A stretch of DNA of 64,000 nt from Euonymus europaeus (Eukaryota > Streptophyta > Magnoliopsida > Celastrales > Celastraceae), in NCBI GenBank assembly GCA_963580455.1, contig OY756968.1:15345996-15409995 (forward strand), read 5' to 3'. The notes under the pieces are model-generated. The model did no database searches, was not told the origin of the DNA, and worked only from the letters and a program-made list of their open reading frames with translations. Positions 24,571 to 36,838 of the stretch are shown here, piece after piece; position 1 is the stretch's first letter, and each line of letters opens with the position of its first letter. The position numbers and the translations under genes were made by a program.

Positions 24571-25560
24571 TATCGGTTTTGTCCATTTGTCATAGAAAGC
24601 TGGTGTTTTGGGATCAAAATAATATATGAAGCTTATACTAGTAAAATTTGACATAGAAGAACAATAAGAAGTGTACATAGAGCAATTTTGATAGTCCGAA
24701 GTTTCTCAACTCTGTCTATGGAGGAGCTTTTAACGATTTCGTCCATTTGTGATAGAAAGTTGGTGTTTTGGCATCGAAATAATCTAGCAAACTTATACTC
24801 GTAAAATTTGACATTTAAGAACAATAAAAGTCTATCCCGAGCAACTTTGATCGTCCGAAGTTGCTCAACTCTCTCTATGGAGGAGCTTTTATCGGTTTTG
24901 TCCATTTCTCATAGAAAGTTGGTGTTTCGGCATCGAAGTAGTCTATGAAGCATAAACTCGTAAAATTTGACATAGAAGAACAACAAAAAGTGTACATTGA
25001 GCAACTTTGATGGTCCGAAGTTGCTCAACTCTCTCTATGGAGGAGCTTTTAACGGTTTTGTCCATTTGTCATAGAAAGTTGGTGTTTTGGCATCGAAATA
25101 ATCTAGGAAGCTTATACTCATAAAATTTGACATATAAGAACAATAAAAATTGTACACTGAGCAACGTTGATGGTCCAAAGTTGGTCAACTCTCTCTATGG
25201 AGGAGCTTTTAACGTTTTTGTCCATTTGTCATAGAAAGTTGGTGTTTCGGCATCGAAATAATCTAGGAAACTTATACTCCTAAAATTTCACATATAAAAA
25301 CAATAAAAAGTGTACACCGAGCAACTTTGATGGTCCGAAGTTGCTCAACTCTCTCTTTGGAGGAGCTTTTAACGGTTTTGTCCATTTGTCATAGAAATTT
25401 GGTGTTTTGGAATCGAAATAGTCTAGGAAGCTTAAACTCGTAAAATTTGACATAGAAGAACAATAAAAAGTGTACATTGAGCAACTTTGATGGTCCGAAG
25501 TTGCTCAACTCTCTCTATGGAGGAGCTTTTAATGATTTTGTCCATTTGTCATAGAAAGTT
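24571..25560. repeat. Right end of the 3840-bp-offset duplication
   Basis: This corresponds to 20731-21720, again with markers such as AGTTTCTCAACTCTGTC and TCCAAAGTTGGTCAAC. Differences are few (CTAGTAAAATT for CTCGTAAAATT, GGAAACTTATACTCC for GGAAGCTTATACTCC). Homology ends near 25580. Confidence 0.84.
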
Positions 25561-27239
25561 GGTGTTTTGGCATCGAAATAATCTAGGAAGCTTATACTCA
25601 TAAAATTTGACATATAAGAACAATAAAAATTGTACACTGAGCAACGTTGATGGTTCGAAGTTGCTCAACTGTCTCTATGGAGGAACTTTAACGGTTTTTT
25701 CCATTTGTCATAGAAATTTGGTGTTTTGGCATCCAAATAATCTTGGAAGCTTATTAAACTCGTAAAATTTGACATAGAAAAACAATAAAAACTGTACATG
25801 GAGCAACTTTGATGGTCCGAAGTTGCTCAACTCTCTCTATGGAGGAGCTTTTAACGGTTTTGTCCATTTGTCATAGAAAGTTGGTGTTTTGGCATCGAAA
25901 TAATTTAGGAAGCTTATACTCCTAAAATTTCACATATAAGAACAATAAAAAGTGTACATTGAGCAACTTTGATGGTCCGAAGTTGCTCAACTCTCTCTAT
26001 GGAGGAGCTTTTAACGGTTTTGTCCATTTCTCATGGAAAGTTGGTGTTTTGGCATCGAATTAATCTAGGAAGCTTATACTCGTAAAATTTGACATATAAG
26101 AACAATAAAAATTGTACATCGAGCAACTTTGATGGTCCGAAGTTTCTCAACTGTCTCTATGGAGGAACTTTAACGGTTTTTTCCATTTGTCATAGAAATT
26201 TGGTGTTTTGGCATCCAAATAATCTTGGAAGCTTATTAAACTCATAAAATTTGACATAGAAAAACAATAAAAAGTGTACATGGAGCAACTTTGATGGTCC
26301 GAAGTTGCTCAACTCTCTCTATGGAGGAGCTTTTAAAGGGTTTTGTCCATTTGTCATAGAAAGTTGGTGTTTTGGCATCGAAATAATCTATGAAGCTTAA
26401 ACTCGTAAAATTTGATATATAAGAACAATAAAAATTGTACATCGAGCAACTTTGATGGTCCGAAGTTGCTCCACTCTCTCTATGGAGGAGCTTTTAAAGG
26501 GTTTCGTCCATTTGTCATAAAAAGTTGGTGTTTTGGCATCGAAATAATCTATGAAGCTTATACTCCTAAAATTTCACATATAAGAACAATAAAAAGTGTA
26601 CATTGAGCAACTTTGATGGTCCGAAGTTGCTCAACTCTCTCTATGGAGGAGTTTTTAACGGTTTTGTCCATTTCTCATGGAAAGTTGGTGTTTTGGCATC
26701 GAAATAATCTAGGAAGCTTATACTCATAAAATTTGACATATAAGAACAATAAAAATTGTACATCGAGCAACTTTGATGGTCCGAAGTTTCTCAACTGTCT
26801 CTATGGAGGAACTTTAACGGTTTTTTCCATTTGTCATAGAAATTTGGTGTTTTGGCATCCAAATAATCTTGGAAGCTTATTAAACAAGTAAAATTTGACA
26901 TAGAAAAACAATAAAAAGTGTACATGGAGCAACTTTGATGGTCCGAAGTTGCTCAACTCTCTCTATGGAGGAGCTTTTAACGGTTTTGTCCATTTGTCAT
27001 AGAAAGTTGGTGTTTTGGCATCGAAATAATCTAGGAAGCTTATACTCCTAAAATTTGACATATAAGAACAATAAGAAGTGTACATAGAGCAATTTTGATG
27101 GTCCGAAGTTGCTCAACTCTCTCTATGAAGGAGCTTTTAACGGTTTTGTCCATTTCTCATAGAAAGGTGGTGTTTTGGCATCGAAATAATCTATGAAGCT
27201 TAAACTCGTAAAATTTGACATATAAGAACAATAACAATT
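25561..27239. repeat. Short 3- and 4-monomer repeats with a TAA-insertion variant
   Basis: The segment has a variant monomer in which AAGCTTATACTC is replaced by AAGCTTATTAAACTC or a close form, a 3-bp TAA insertion next to the HindIII site. It is seen at about 25749, 26231 and 26875, spaced 482 and 644 bp, that is three and four monomers. Each is preceded by the shortened GGAGGAACTTTAACGG variant. No longer HOR is visible, and variation between copies is higher than to the left. No gene is seen. Confidence 0.82.
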
Positions 27240-30200
27240 GTACACCGAGCAACTTCGATGGTCCGAAGTTGCTCGACTTTCTCTATGGAGGAGCTTTAAA
27301 CGGTTTCGTCCATTTGTGATAGAAAGTTTGTGTTTTGGCATCGAAATAATCTATGAAGCTTACGCTCGTAAAACTTGACATATAAGAACAATAAAAAATT
27401 TTACACTGAGCAACTTTGATGGTCCGAAGTTGCTCAACTCTTTTATATGGAGGAGCTTTTATCGGTTTTGTCCATTTGTCATAGAAAGTTGGTGTTTTGG
27501 CATCGAAATAATCTAGGAAGCTTATATTCGTAAAATTTGACATAGAAGAACAAGAAAAAGTCTACATAGAGCAATTTTGATGGTTCGAAGTTGCTCAACT
27601 CTGTCTATGGAAGACCTTTTAAGGATTTCATCCATTTGTGATAGAAAGTTGGTGTTTTGGCATCGAAATAATCATGGAAGCTTATACTCGTAAAATTTGA
27701 CAAAGAAGAACAATAAAACGTGTACATAGAGCAATTTTGATGGTCCGATGTTGCTCAACTCTCTCTATGGAGGAGCTTTTAACGGTTTTGTCCATTTGTC
27801 ATAGAAAGTTGGTGTTTTAGCATCGAAATAATCTATGAAGCTTATACTCGTAAAATTTGACATATAAGAACAATAAAAATTGTACACCGAGCAACGTTGA
27901 TGGTCCGTAGTTGCTCAACTCTCTCTAAGGAGGAGCTGTTAAAGGGTTTCGTCCATTTGTCGTAGGAAGTTCGTGTTTTGGCATCGAAATAATCTAGAAA
28001 GCTTATACACATAAAATTTGACATATAAGAACAATAAAAATTGTACACTGAGCAACGTTGATAGTCCGAAGTTGCTCAACTCTCTCTATGGAGGAGCTTT
28101 TAACGGTTTTGTCCATTTGTCATAGATAGTTGGTGTTTTGGCATTGAAATAATCTATGAAGCTTATACTCGTAAAATTTGACATAGAAGAACAATAAAAG
28201 TCTATCCCGAGCAACTTTGATCGTCCGAAGTTGCTCAACTCTCTCTATGGAGGAGCTTTTAACGGTTTTGTCCATTTGTCATAGAAAGTTGGTGTTTTGG
28301 CATCGAAATAATCTAGGAAGCTTAAAATCGTAAAATTTGACATATAAGAACAATAAAAATAGTACATCGAGCAACTTTGATGGTCCGAAGTTGCTCAACT
28401 CTCTCTATGGAGGAACTTTTAACAATTTTGTCCATTTGTCATAGAAAGTATGTGTTTTGGCATCGAAATAATCTATGAAGCTTAAACTTGTAAAATTTGA
28501 CATATAAGAACTATAAAAATTGTACATCGAGCAACTTCGATGATCCGAAGTTGCTCAACTCTATCTATGGAGGAGCTTTTATATGGTTTCGTCCATTTGT
28601 CATAGAAAGTTGGTGTTTTGGCATCGAAATAATCTATGAAGCTTATATTCCTAAAATTTCACATATAAGAACAATAAAAAGTGTACACCGAGCAACTTTG
28701 ATGGTCCGAAGTTGCTCAACTCTCTCTATGGAGGAGCTTTTAACGGTTTTGTCCATTTGTCATAGAAATTTGGTGTTTTGGCATCCAAATAATCTTGGAA
28801 AAACTTTTTAGGCATCCAAACAAACTCTAATACTCATAAAATTTGACATATAAGAACAATAAAAATTGTACACCGAGCAACTTTGATTGTCCGAAGTTGC
28901 TCAACTCTTTTATATGGAGGAGCTTTTATCGATTTTGTCCATTTGTCATAGAAAGTTGGTGTTTTGGGATCAAAATAATCTATGAAGCTTATACTCGTAA
29001 AATTTGACATAGAAGAACAATAAGAAGTGTACATAGAGCAATTTTGATGGTCCGAAGTTGCTCAACTCTCTTTATGGAGGAGCTTTTAACGGTTTTGTTC
29101 ATTTGTCATAGAAAGTTGGTGTTTTGGCATCGAAATAATCTAGGAAGCTTATACTCATAAAATTTGACATATAAGAACAATAAAAATTGTACACTGAGCA
29201 ACGTTGATGGTCCGAAGTAGCTCAACTCTCTCTATGGAGGAGCTTTTAACGGTTTTGTCCATTTGTCATAGAAAGTTGGTGTTTTGGCATCGAAATAATC
29301 TATGAAGCATATATTCGTAAAATTTTACATAGAAGAACAATAAAAAGTCTATCCCGAGCAACTTCAATCGTCCAAAGTTGCTCAACTCTCTCTATGGACG
29401 AGCTTTTAACGGTTTTGTCCATTTGTCATAGAAAGTTTGTGTTTTGGCATCGAAATAATCTAGGAATCTTAAACTCGTAAAATTTGACATATAAGAACAA
29501 TAAAAATTGTACACCGAGCAACTTCGATGGTCCGAAGTTGCTCGACTTTCTCTATGGAGGAGCTTTAAACGGTTTCGTCCATTTGTGATAGAAAGTTGGT
29601 GTTTTGACATCGAAATAATCTATGAAGCTTACGCTCGTAAAACTTGACATATAAGAACAATAAAAAAATTTACACTGAGCAACTTTGATGGTCCGAAGTT
29701 GGTCAACTCTCTCTATGGAGGAGCTTTTAACGGTTTTGTCCATTTATCATAGAAAATTGGTGTTTTGGCATCGAAATACTCTAGGAAGCTTATACTCGTA
29801 AAATTTGACATAGAAGAACAAGAAAATGTCTACATAGAGCAATTTTGATGGTCCGAAGTTGCTCAACTCTGTCTATGGAAGACCTTTTAAGGATTTCGTC
29901 CATTTCTGATAGAAAGTTAGTGTTTTGGCATCGAAATAATCATGGAAGCTTATACTCGTAAAATTTGACAAAGAAGAACAATAAAACGTGTACATAGAGC
30001 AATTTTGATGTTCCGAAGTTGCTCAACTCTCTCTATGGAGGAGCTTTTAACGGTTTTGTCCATTTGTCATAGAAAGTTGGTGTTTTAGCATCGAAATAAT
30101 CTATGAAGCTTATACTCGTAAAATTTGACATATAAGAACAATAAAAATTGTACACCGAGCAACGTTGATGGTCCGAAGTTGCTCAACTCTGTCTAAGGAG

Positions 30201-31150
30201 GAGCTGTTAAAGGTTTCGTCCATTTGTCATAGAAAGTTAATGTTTTGGCATCGAAATAATCTATGAAGCTTATCCTCCATAAATTTCACATATAAGAACA
30301 ATAAAAAGCGTACACCGAGCAACTTTGATGGTCCGAAGTTGCTCAACTCTCTCTACAGAGGTGCTTTTAACGGTTTCGTCCATTTCTCATAGAAACTTGG
30401 TGTTTTGGCATCCAAATAATCTAGGAAGCTTATACTCATAAAATTTGACATATAAGAACAATAAAAATTGTACACCGAGCAACTTTGATGGTCCGAAGTT
30501 GCTCAACTCTCTTATATGGAGGAGCTTTTAACGGTTTTGTCCATTTGTCAGAGAAAATTGGTGTTTTGGCATCGAAATAATTAGAAAGCTTATACTCGTA
30601 AAATTTGACATAGAAGAACAATAAAAAGTGCACATAGAGCAATTTTGATGGTCCGAAGCAGGTCAACTCTCTCTATGGAGGAGCTTTTAACGGTTTTGTC
30701 CATTTGTCAAAAAAAGTTGGTGTTTTGGCATCGAAATAATCTATGCAGCTTAAACTCGTAAAATTTGACATATAAAAACAATAAAAATTGTACATCGAGC
30801 AACTTTGATGATCCGAAGTTGCTCAACTCTCTCTATGGAGGAGCTTTTAACGGTTTTGTCCATTTGTCATAGAAATTTGGTGTTTCGGCATCGAAATAGT
30901 CTAGGAAGCTTAAACTCGTAAAATTTGAAATAGAAGAACAATAAAAAGTGTACATTGAGCTACTTTGATGTTCCGAATTTGCTCAACTCTCTCTATGGAG
31001 GAGCTTTTAACGGTTTTTTTCCATTTGTCATAGAAAGTTGGTGTTTTGGCATCGAGATAATCTAGGAAGCTTATACACATAAAATTTGACATATAAGAAC
31101 AATAAAAATTGTACACTGAGCAACGTTGATGGTCCGAAGTTGCTCAACTC
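27240..31150. repeat. Left copy of an old imperfect segmental duplication (F1)
   Basis: The monomer order here is repeated at 31750-34994, but with several shifts in offset: 4511 bp near 27271, 4349 bp from about 27722 to 28740, and 3843 bp from about 29500 to the end. Each shift is one or more whole monomers gained or lost. Marker variants include TGGTCCGATGTTGC, AGCTTATACTCCATAAATTTCAC-type monomers and CTACAGAGGTGC or CTATAGAGGTGC. The duplication looks older than those at the edges of the window. Confidence 0.78.
28773..28829. repeat. Internal 26-bp partial duplication within one monomer
   Basis: After TTTTGGCATCCAAATAATC and TTGGAAA the sequence reads CTTTTTAGGCATCCAAACAA and ACTCTAATACTC, so the GGCATCCAAA block appears twice and the usual AAGCTT is destroyed. 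About 26 extra bases result, which explains why the offset between the two F copies changes by a non-integral number of monomers (506 bp = three monomers plus 26). The second half has diverged from the first (CAAACAA for CAAATAA). Confidence 0.8.
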
Positions 31151-31749
31151 TCTCTATGGAGGAGCTTTTAATGGTTTTGTCCATTTGTCATAGATAGTTG
31201 GTGTTTTGGCATTGAAATAATCTATGAAGCTTATACTCGTAAAATTTGACATATAAGAACAATAAAAGTCTATCCCGAGCAACTTTGATCGTCCGAAGTT
31301 GCTTAACTCTCTCTATGGAGCAGCTTTTAACGGTTTTTTCCATTTGTCATAGAAAGTTGGTGTTTTGGCATCGAAATAATCTACGAAGCTTAAACTCGTA
31401 AAATTTGACATACACGAACAATAAAAATAGTACATCGAGCAACTTTGATGGTCCGAAGTTGCTCAACTCTCTCTATGGAGGAACTTTTAACGGTTTTGTC
31501 CATTTGTCATAGAAAGTATGTGTTTTGGCATCGAAATAATCTATGAAGCTTAAACTCAAAAAATTTGACATATAAGAACAATAAAAAGTGTACATTGAGC
31601 AACTTTGATGGTCCGAAGTTGCTCAACTCTCTCTATGGAGGAGCTTTTAAATGGTTTCGTCCATTTGTCATAGAAAGTTGGTGTTTTGGCATCGAAATAA
31701 TCTATGAAGCTTATACTCCTAAAATTTCACATATAAGAACAATAAAAAG
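31151..31749. repeat. Satellite monomers between the two F copies
   Basis: These are nearly four monomers of ordinary type. They resemble 28100-28480 (AGATAGTTGGTG followed by CATTGAAATAATC, then TCTATCCCGAGC, then the GTATGTGTTTTGGC variant). A one-off TACACGAACAATAAAAATAG occurs near 31411. No other feature is seen. Confidence 0.75.
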
Positions 31750-34700
31750 TGTACACCGAGCAACTTCGATGGTCCGAAGTTGCTCGAATTTCTCTATGGA
31801 GGAGCTTTAAACGGTTTCGTCCATTTGTAATAGAAAGTTGGTGTTTTGGCATCGAAATAATCTATGAAGCTTACGCTCGTAAAACTTGACATATAAGAAC
31901 AATAAAAAAATTTACACTGAGCAACTTTGATGTCCGAAGTTGCTCAACTCGCTCTATGGAGGAGCTTTTAAAGGTTTCGTCCATTTGTCATAGAAATTTG
32001 GTGTTTTGGCATCCAAATAATCTTGGAAGCTTATACTCGTAAAATTTGACATAGAAGAACAATAAAACGTGTACATAGAGCAATTTTGATGGTCCGATGT
32101 TGCTCAACTCTCTCTATGGACGAGCTTTTAACGGTTTTGTCCATTTGTCATAGAAAGTTGGTGTTTTAGCATCGAAATAATCTATGAAGCTTAGACTCGT
32201 AAAATTTGACATATAAGAACAATAAAAATTGTATACCGAGCAACGTTGATGGTCCGAAGTTGCTCAACTCTCTCTAAGGAGGAGCTGTTAAAGGGTTTCG
32301 TCCATTTGTCGTAGGAAGTTCGTGTTTTGGCATTGAAATAATCTAGAAAGCTTATACACATAAAATTTGACATATAAGAACAATAAAAATTGTACACTGA
32401 GCAACGTTGATGGTCCGAAGTTGCTCAACTCTCTTTATGGAGGAGCTTTTAACGGTTTTGTCCATTTGTCATAGATAGTTGGTGTTTTGGCATTGAAATA
32501 ATCTATGAAGCTTATACTCGTAAAATTTGACATAGAAGAACAATAAAAGTCTATCCCGAGCAACTTTGATCGTCCGAAGTTGCTCAACTCTCTCTATGGA
32601 GGAGCTTTTAACGGTTTTGTCCATTTGTCATAGAAAGTTGGTGTTTTGGCATCGAAATAATCTAGGAAGCTTAAACTCGTAAAATTTGACATATAAGAAC
32701 AATAAAAATAGTACATCGAGCAACTTTGATGGTCCGAAGTTGCTCAACTCTCTCTATGGAGGAACTTTTAACAGTTTTGTCCATTTGTCATAGAAAGTAT
32801 GTGTTTTGGCATCGAAATAATCTATGAAGCTTAAACTTGTAAAATTTGACATATAAGAACTATAAAAATTGTACATCGAGCAACTTTGATGATCCGATGT
32901 TGCTCAACTCTCTCTATGGAGGAGCTTTTAAATGGTTTCGTCCATTTGTCATAGAAAGTTGGTGTTTTGGCATCGAAATAATCTATGAAGCTTATATTCC
33001 TAAAATTTCACATATAAGAACAATAAAAAGTGTACACCGAGCAACTTTGATGGTCCGAAGTTGCTCAACTCTCTCTATGGACGAGCTTTTAACGGTTTTG
33101 TCCATTTGCCATAGAAAGTTTGTGTTTTGGCATCGAAATAATCTAGGAATCTTAAACTCGTAAAATTTGACATATAAGAACAATAAAAATTGTACATCGA
33201 GCAACTTTGATGGTCCGAAGTTGCTCAACTCTCTCTATGGAGAAACTTTTAACGGTTTTTTCCATTTTTCATAGAAAGTATGTGTTTTGGCATCGAAATA
33301 ATCTATGAAGCTTAAACTCGTAAAATTTGATATATAAGAACAATAAAAATTGTACACCGAGCAACTTCGATGGTCCGAAGTTGCTCGACTTTCTCTATGG
33401 AGGAGCTTTCAACGGTTTCGTCCATTTGTGATAGAAAGTTGGTGTTTTGGCATCGAAATAATCTATGAAGCTTACGCTCGTAAAACTTGACATATAAGAA
33501 CAATAAAAATATTTACACTGAGCAACTTTGATGGTCCGAAGTTGCTCAACTCTCTCTATGGAGGAGCTTTTAATGGTTTTGTCCATTTTTCATAGAAAAT
33601 TGGTGTTTTGGCATTGAAATACTCTAGGAAGCTTATACTCGTAAAATTTGACATAGAAGAACAAGAAAAAGTCTACATAGAGCAATTTTGATGGTCCGAA
33701 GTTGCTCAACTCTGTCTATGGAAGACCTTTTAAGGATTTCGTCCATTTCTGATAGAAAGTTAGTGTTTTGGCATCGAAATAATCATGGAAGCTTATACTC
33801 GTAAAATTTGACAAAGAAGAACAATAAAACGTGTACATAGAGCAATTTTGATGTTCCGAAGTTGCTCAACTCTCTCTATGGAGGAGCTTTTAACGGTTTT
33901 GTCCATTTGTCGTAGAAAGTTGGTGTTTTAGCATCGAAATAATTTATGAAGCTTATACTCGTAAAATTTGACATATAAGAACAATAAAAATTGTACACCG
34001 AGCAACGTTGATGGTCCGAAGTTGCTCAACTCTCTCTAAGGAGGAGCTGTTAAAGGGTTTCGTCCATTTGTCATAGAAAGTTCATGTTTTGGCATCGAAA
34101 TAATCTATGAAGCTTATACTCCATAAATTTCACATATAAGAACAATAAAAAGCGTACACCGAGCAACTTTGATGGTCCGAAGTTGCTCAACTCTCTCTAT
34201 AGAGGTGCTTTTAACGGTTTCGTCCATTTCTCATAGAAACTTAGTGTTTTGGCATCCAAATAATCTAGGAAGCTTATACTCATAAAATTTGACATATAAG
34301 AACAATAAAAATTATACACCGAGCAACTTTGATGGTCCGAAGTTGCTCAACTCTCTTATATGGAGGAGCTTTTAACGGTTTTGTCCATTTGTCAGAGAAA
34401 ATTGGTGTTTTGGCATCGAAATAATTAGGAAGCTTATACTCGTAAAATTTGACATAGAAGAACAATAAAAAGTGTACATGGAGCAATTTTGATGGTCCGA
34501 AGCAGCTCAACTCTCTCTATGGAGGAGCATTTAACGTTTTTGTCCATTTGTCATAGAAAGTTGGTGTTTCGGCATCGAAATAATCTAGGAAGCTTATACT
34601 CATAAAATTTCACATATAAAAACAATAAAAATTGTACACCGAGCAACTTTGATGGTCCGAAGTTGCTCAACTCTCTCTATGGAGGAGCTTTTAACGGTTT

Positions 34701-34994
34701 TGTCCATTTGTCATAGAAATTTGGTGTTTCGGCATCGAAATAGTCTAGGAAGCTTAAACTCGTAAAATTTGACATAGAAGAACAATAAAAAGTGTACATT
34801 GAGCAACTTTGATAGTCCGAAGTTGCTCAACTCTCTCTATGGAGGAGCTTTTAATGGTTTTGTCCATTTGTCATAGAGAGTTGGTGTTTTGGCATCGAAA
34901 TAATCTAGGAAGCTTATACACATAACATTTGACATATAAGAACAATAAAAATTGTACACTGAGCAACGTTGATGGTCCGAAGTTGCTCAACTCT
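31750..34994. repeat. Right copy of the old imperfect duplication (F2)
   Basis: The monomer order follows 27240-31150 but lacks the extra monomers and the 26-bp insertion seen there. It includes the last clear example of the GCTGTTAAAGGG variant (about 34047), which is a regular component of every HOR to the left. It ends at about 34994, where the monomer order becomes unrelated. Confidence 0.78.
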
Positions 34995-35880
34995 CTCTAT
35001 GAAGGAGCTTTTAACGGTTTTGTCCATTTGTCATAGAAAGTTGGTGTTTTGGCATCGAAATAATCTAGGAAGCTTATACTCATAAAATTTGACATATAAG
35101 AACAATAAAAATTGTACACTGAGCAACGTTGATGGTCCGAAGTTGCTCAACTCTCTCTATGGAGGAGCTTTTAACGGTTTTGTCTATTTGTCATAGAAAG
35201 TTGGTGTTTTGGCATCGAAATAATTTATGAAGCTTATACTCGTAAAATTTGACATAGAAGAACAATAAAAAGTCTATCCCGAGCAACTTTGATGGTCCGA
35301 AGTTTCTCAACTCTCTCTATGAAGGGGCTTTTAACGGTTTTGTCCATTTGTCATAGAAAGTTGGTGTTTTGGCATCTAAATACTCTAGGAAGCTTAAACT
35401 CATAAAGTTTGACATATAAGAACAATAAAAATTGTACATCGAGCAACTTTGATGGTCCGAAGTTGCTCAACTTTCTCTATAGAGGAACTTTTAACGGTTT
35501 TGTCCATTTGTCATAGAAAGTTGGTGTTTTGGCATCGAAATAATCTATGAAGCTTATACTCGTAAAATTTTACATAGAAGAACAATAAAAAGTCTATCCC
35601 GAGCAACTTTGATGGTCCGAAGTTGCTCCACTCTCTCTATGGAGGAGCTTTTAAAGGGTTTCGTCCATTTGTCATAGAAAGTTGTTGTTTTGGCATCGAA
35701 ATAATCTATGAAGCTTATACTCCTAAAATTTCACATATAAGAACAATAAAAATTGTACATTGAGCAACTTTGATAGTCCGAAGTTGCTCAACTCTCTCTA
35801 TGGAGGAGTTTTTAACGGTTTTGTCCATTTCTCATGGAAAGTTGGTGTTTTGGCATCGAAATAATCTAGGAAGCTTATAC
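34995..35880. repeat. Satellite monomers without visible HOR
   Basis: Five to six monomers with a high load of private substitutions (GAAGGGGCTTTTAACGG near 35321, ACTCATAAAGTTTGAC near 35399). Apart from two similar adjacent monomers near 34970 and 35120, I saw no repeat of the order nearby. No gene is seen. Confidence 0.75.
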
Positions 35881-36838
35881 TCGTAAAATTTGACATATAA
35901 GAATAATAAAAATTGTACATCGAGCAACTTTGATTGTCCGAAGTTTCTCAACTGTCTCTATGGAGGAACTCTAACGGTTTTGTCCATTTGTCATAGAAAT
36001 TTGATGTTTTGGCATCCAAATAATCTTGGAAGCTTATACTCGTAAAATTTGACATAGAAAAACAATAAAAAGTGTACATGGAGCAACTTTGATGGTCCGA
36101 AGTTGCTCAACTCTCTCTATGGAGGAGCTTTTAACGGTTTAGTCCATTTGTCATAGAAAGTTGGTGTTTTGGCATCGAAATAATCTAGGAAGCTTATACT
36201 CCTAAAATTTGACATATAAGAACAATAAAAATTTTACACTGAGCAACGTTGATGGTCCGAAGTTGCTCAACTTTCTCTATGGAGGAGCTTTTAACGGTTT
36301 TGTCAATTTGTTATAGAAAGTTGTTGTTTTGGCATCATAATAATCTAGGAAGCTTATACTCGTAAAATTTGACATATAAGAATAATAAAAATTGTACATC
36401 GAGCAACTTTCATGGTCCGAAGTTTCTCAACTGTCTCTATGGAGGAACTTTAACGGTTTTGTCCATTTGTCATAGAAATTTGGTGTTTTGGCATCCAAAT
36501 AATCTTGGAAGCTTATACTCGTAAAATTTGACATAGAAAAACAATAAAAAGTGTACATGGAGCAACTTTGATGGTCCGAAGTTGCTCAACTCTCTCTATG
36601 GAGGAGCTTTTAACGGTTTTGTCCATTTGTCATAGAAAGTTGGTGTTTTGGCATCGAAATAATCTAGGAAGCTTATACTCCTAAAATTTGACATATAAGA
36701 ACAATAAAAATTTTACACTGAGCGACGTTGATGGTCCGAAGTTGCTCAACTTTATCTATGGAAAAGCTTTTAACGGTTTTGTCAATTTGTTATAGAAAGT
36801 TGGTGTTTTGGCATCATAATAATCTAGGAAGCTTATAC
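35881..36838. repeat. 3-monomer tandem duplication (about 480 bp, two copies)
   Basis: The copies are about 35881-36359 and 36360-36838. Shared private markers are AAGAATAATAAAAATTG (35900 and 36379), the shortened GGAACT(C/T)TAACGG monomer, ATTTTACACTGAGC and CAATTTGTTATAGAAAG followed by CATCATAATAATC. Differences such as AGTCCATTTG against TGTCCATTTG show some divergence since duplication. Confidence 0.85.

Noticed and set aside
26412..33163. Plus-strand open frames of 64-105 codons (26412, 28497, 31565, 32846)
   Set aside because: Same satellite read in the other direction. They are open by chance in monomers that lost a stop codon and contain no recognisable domain.
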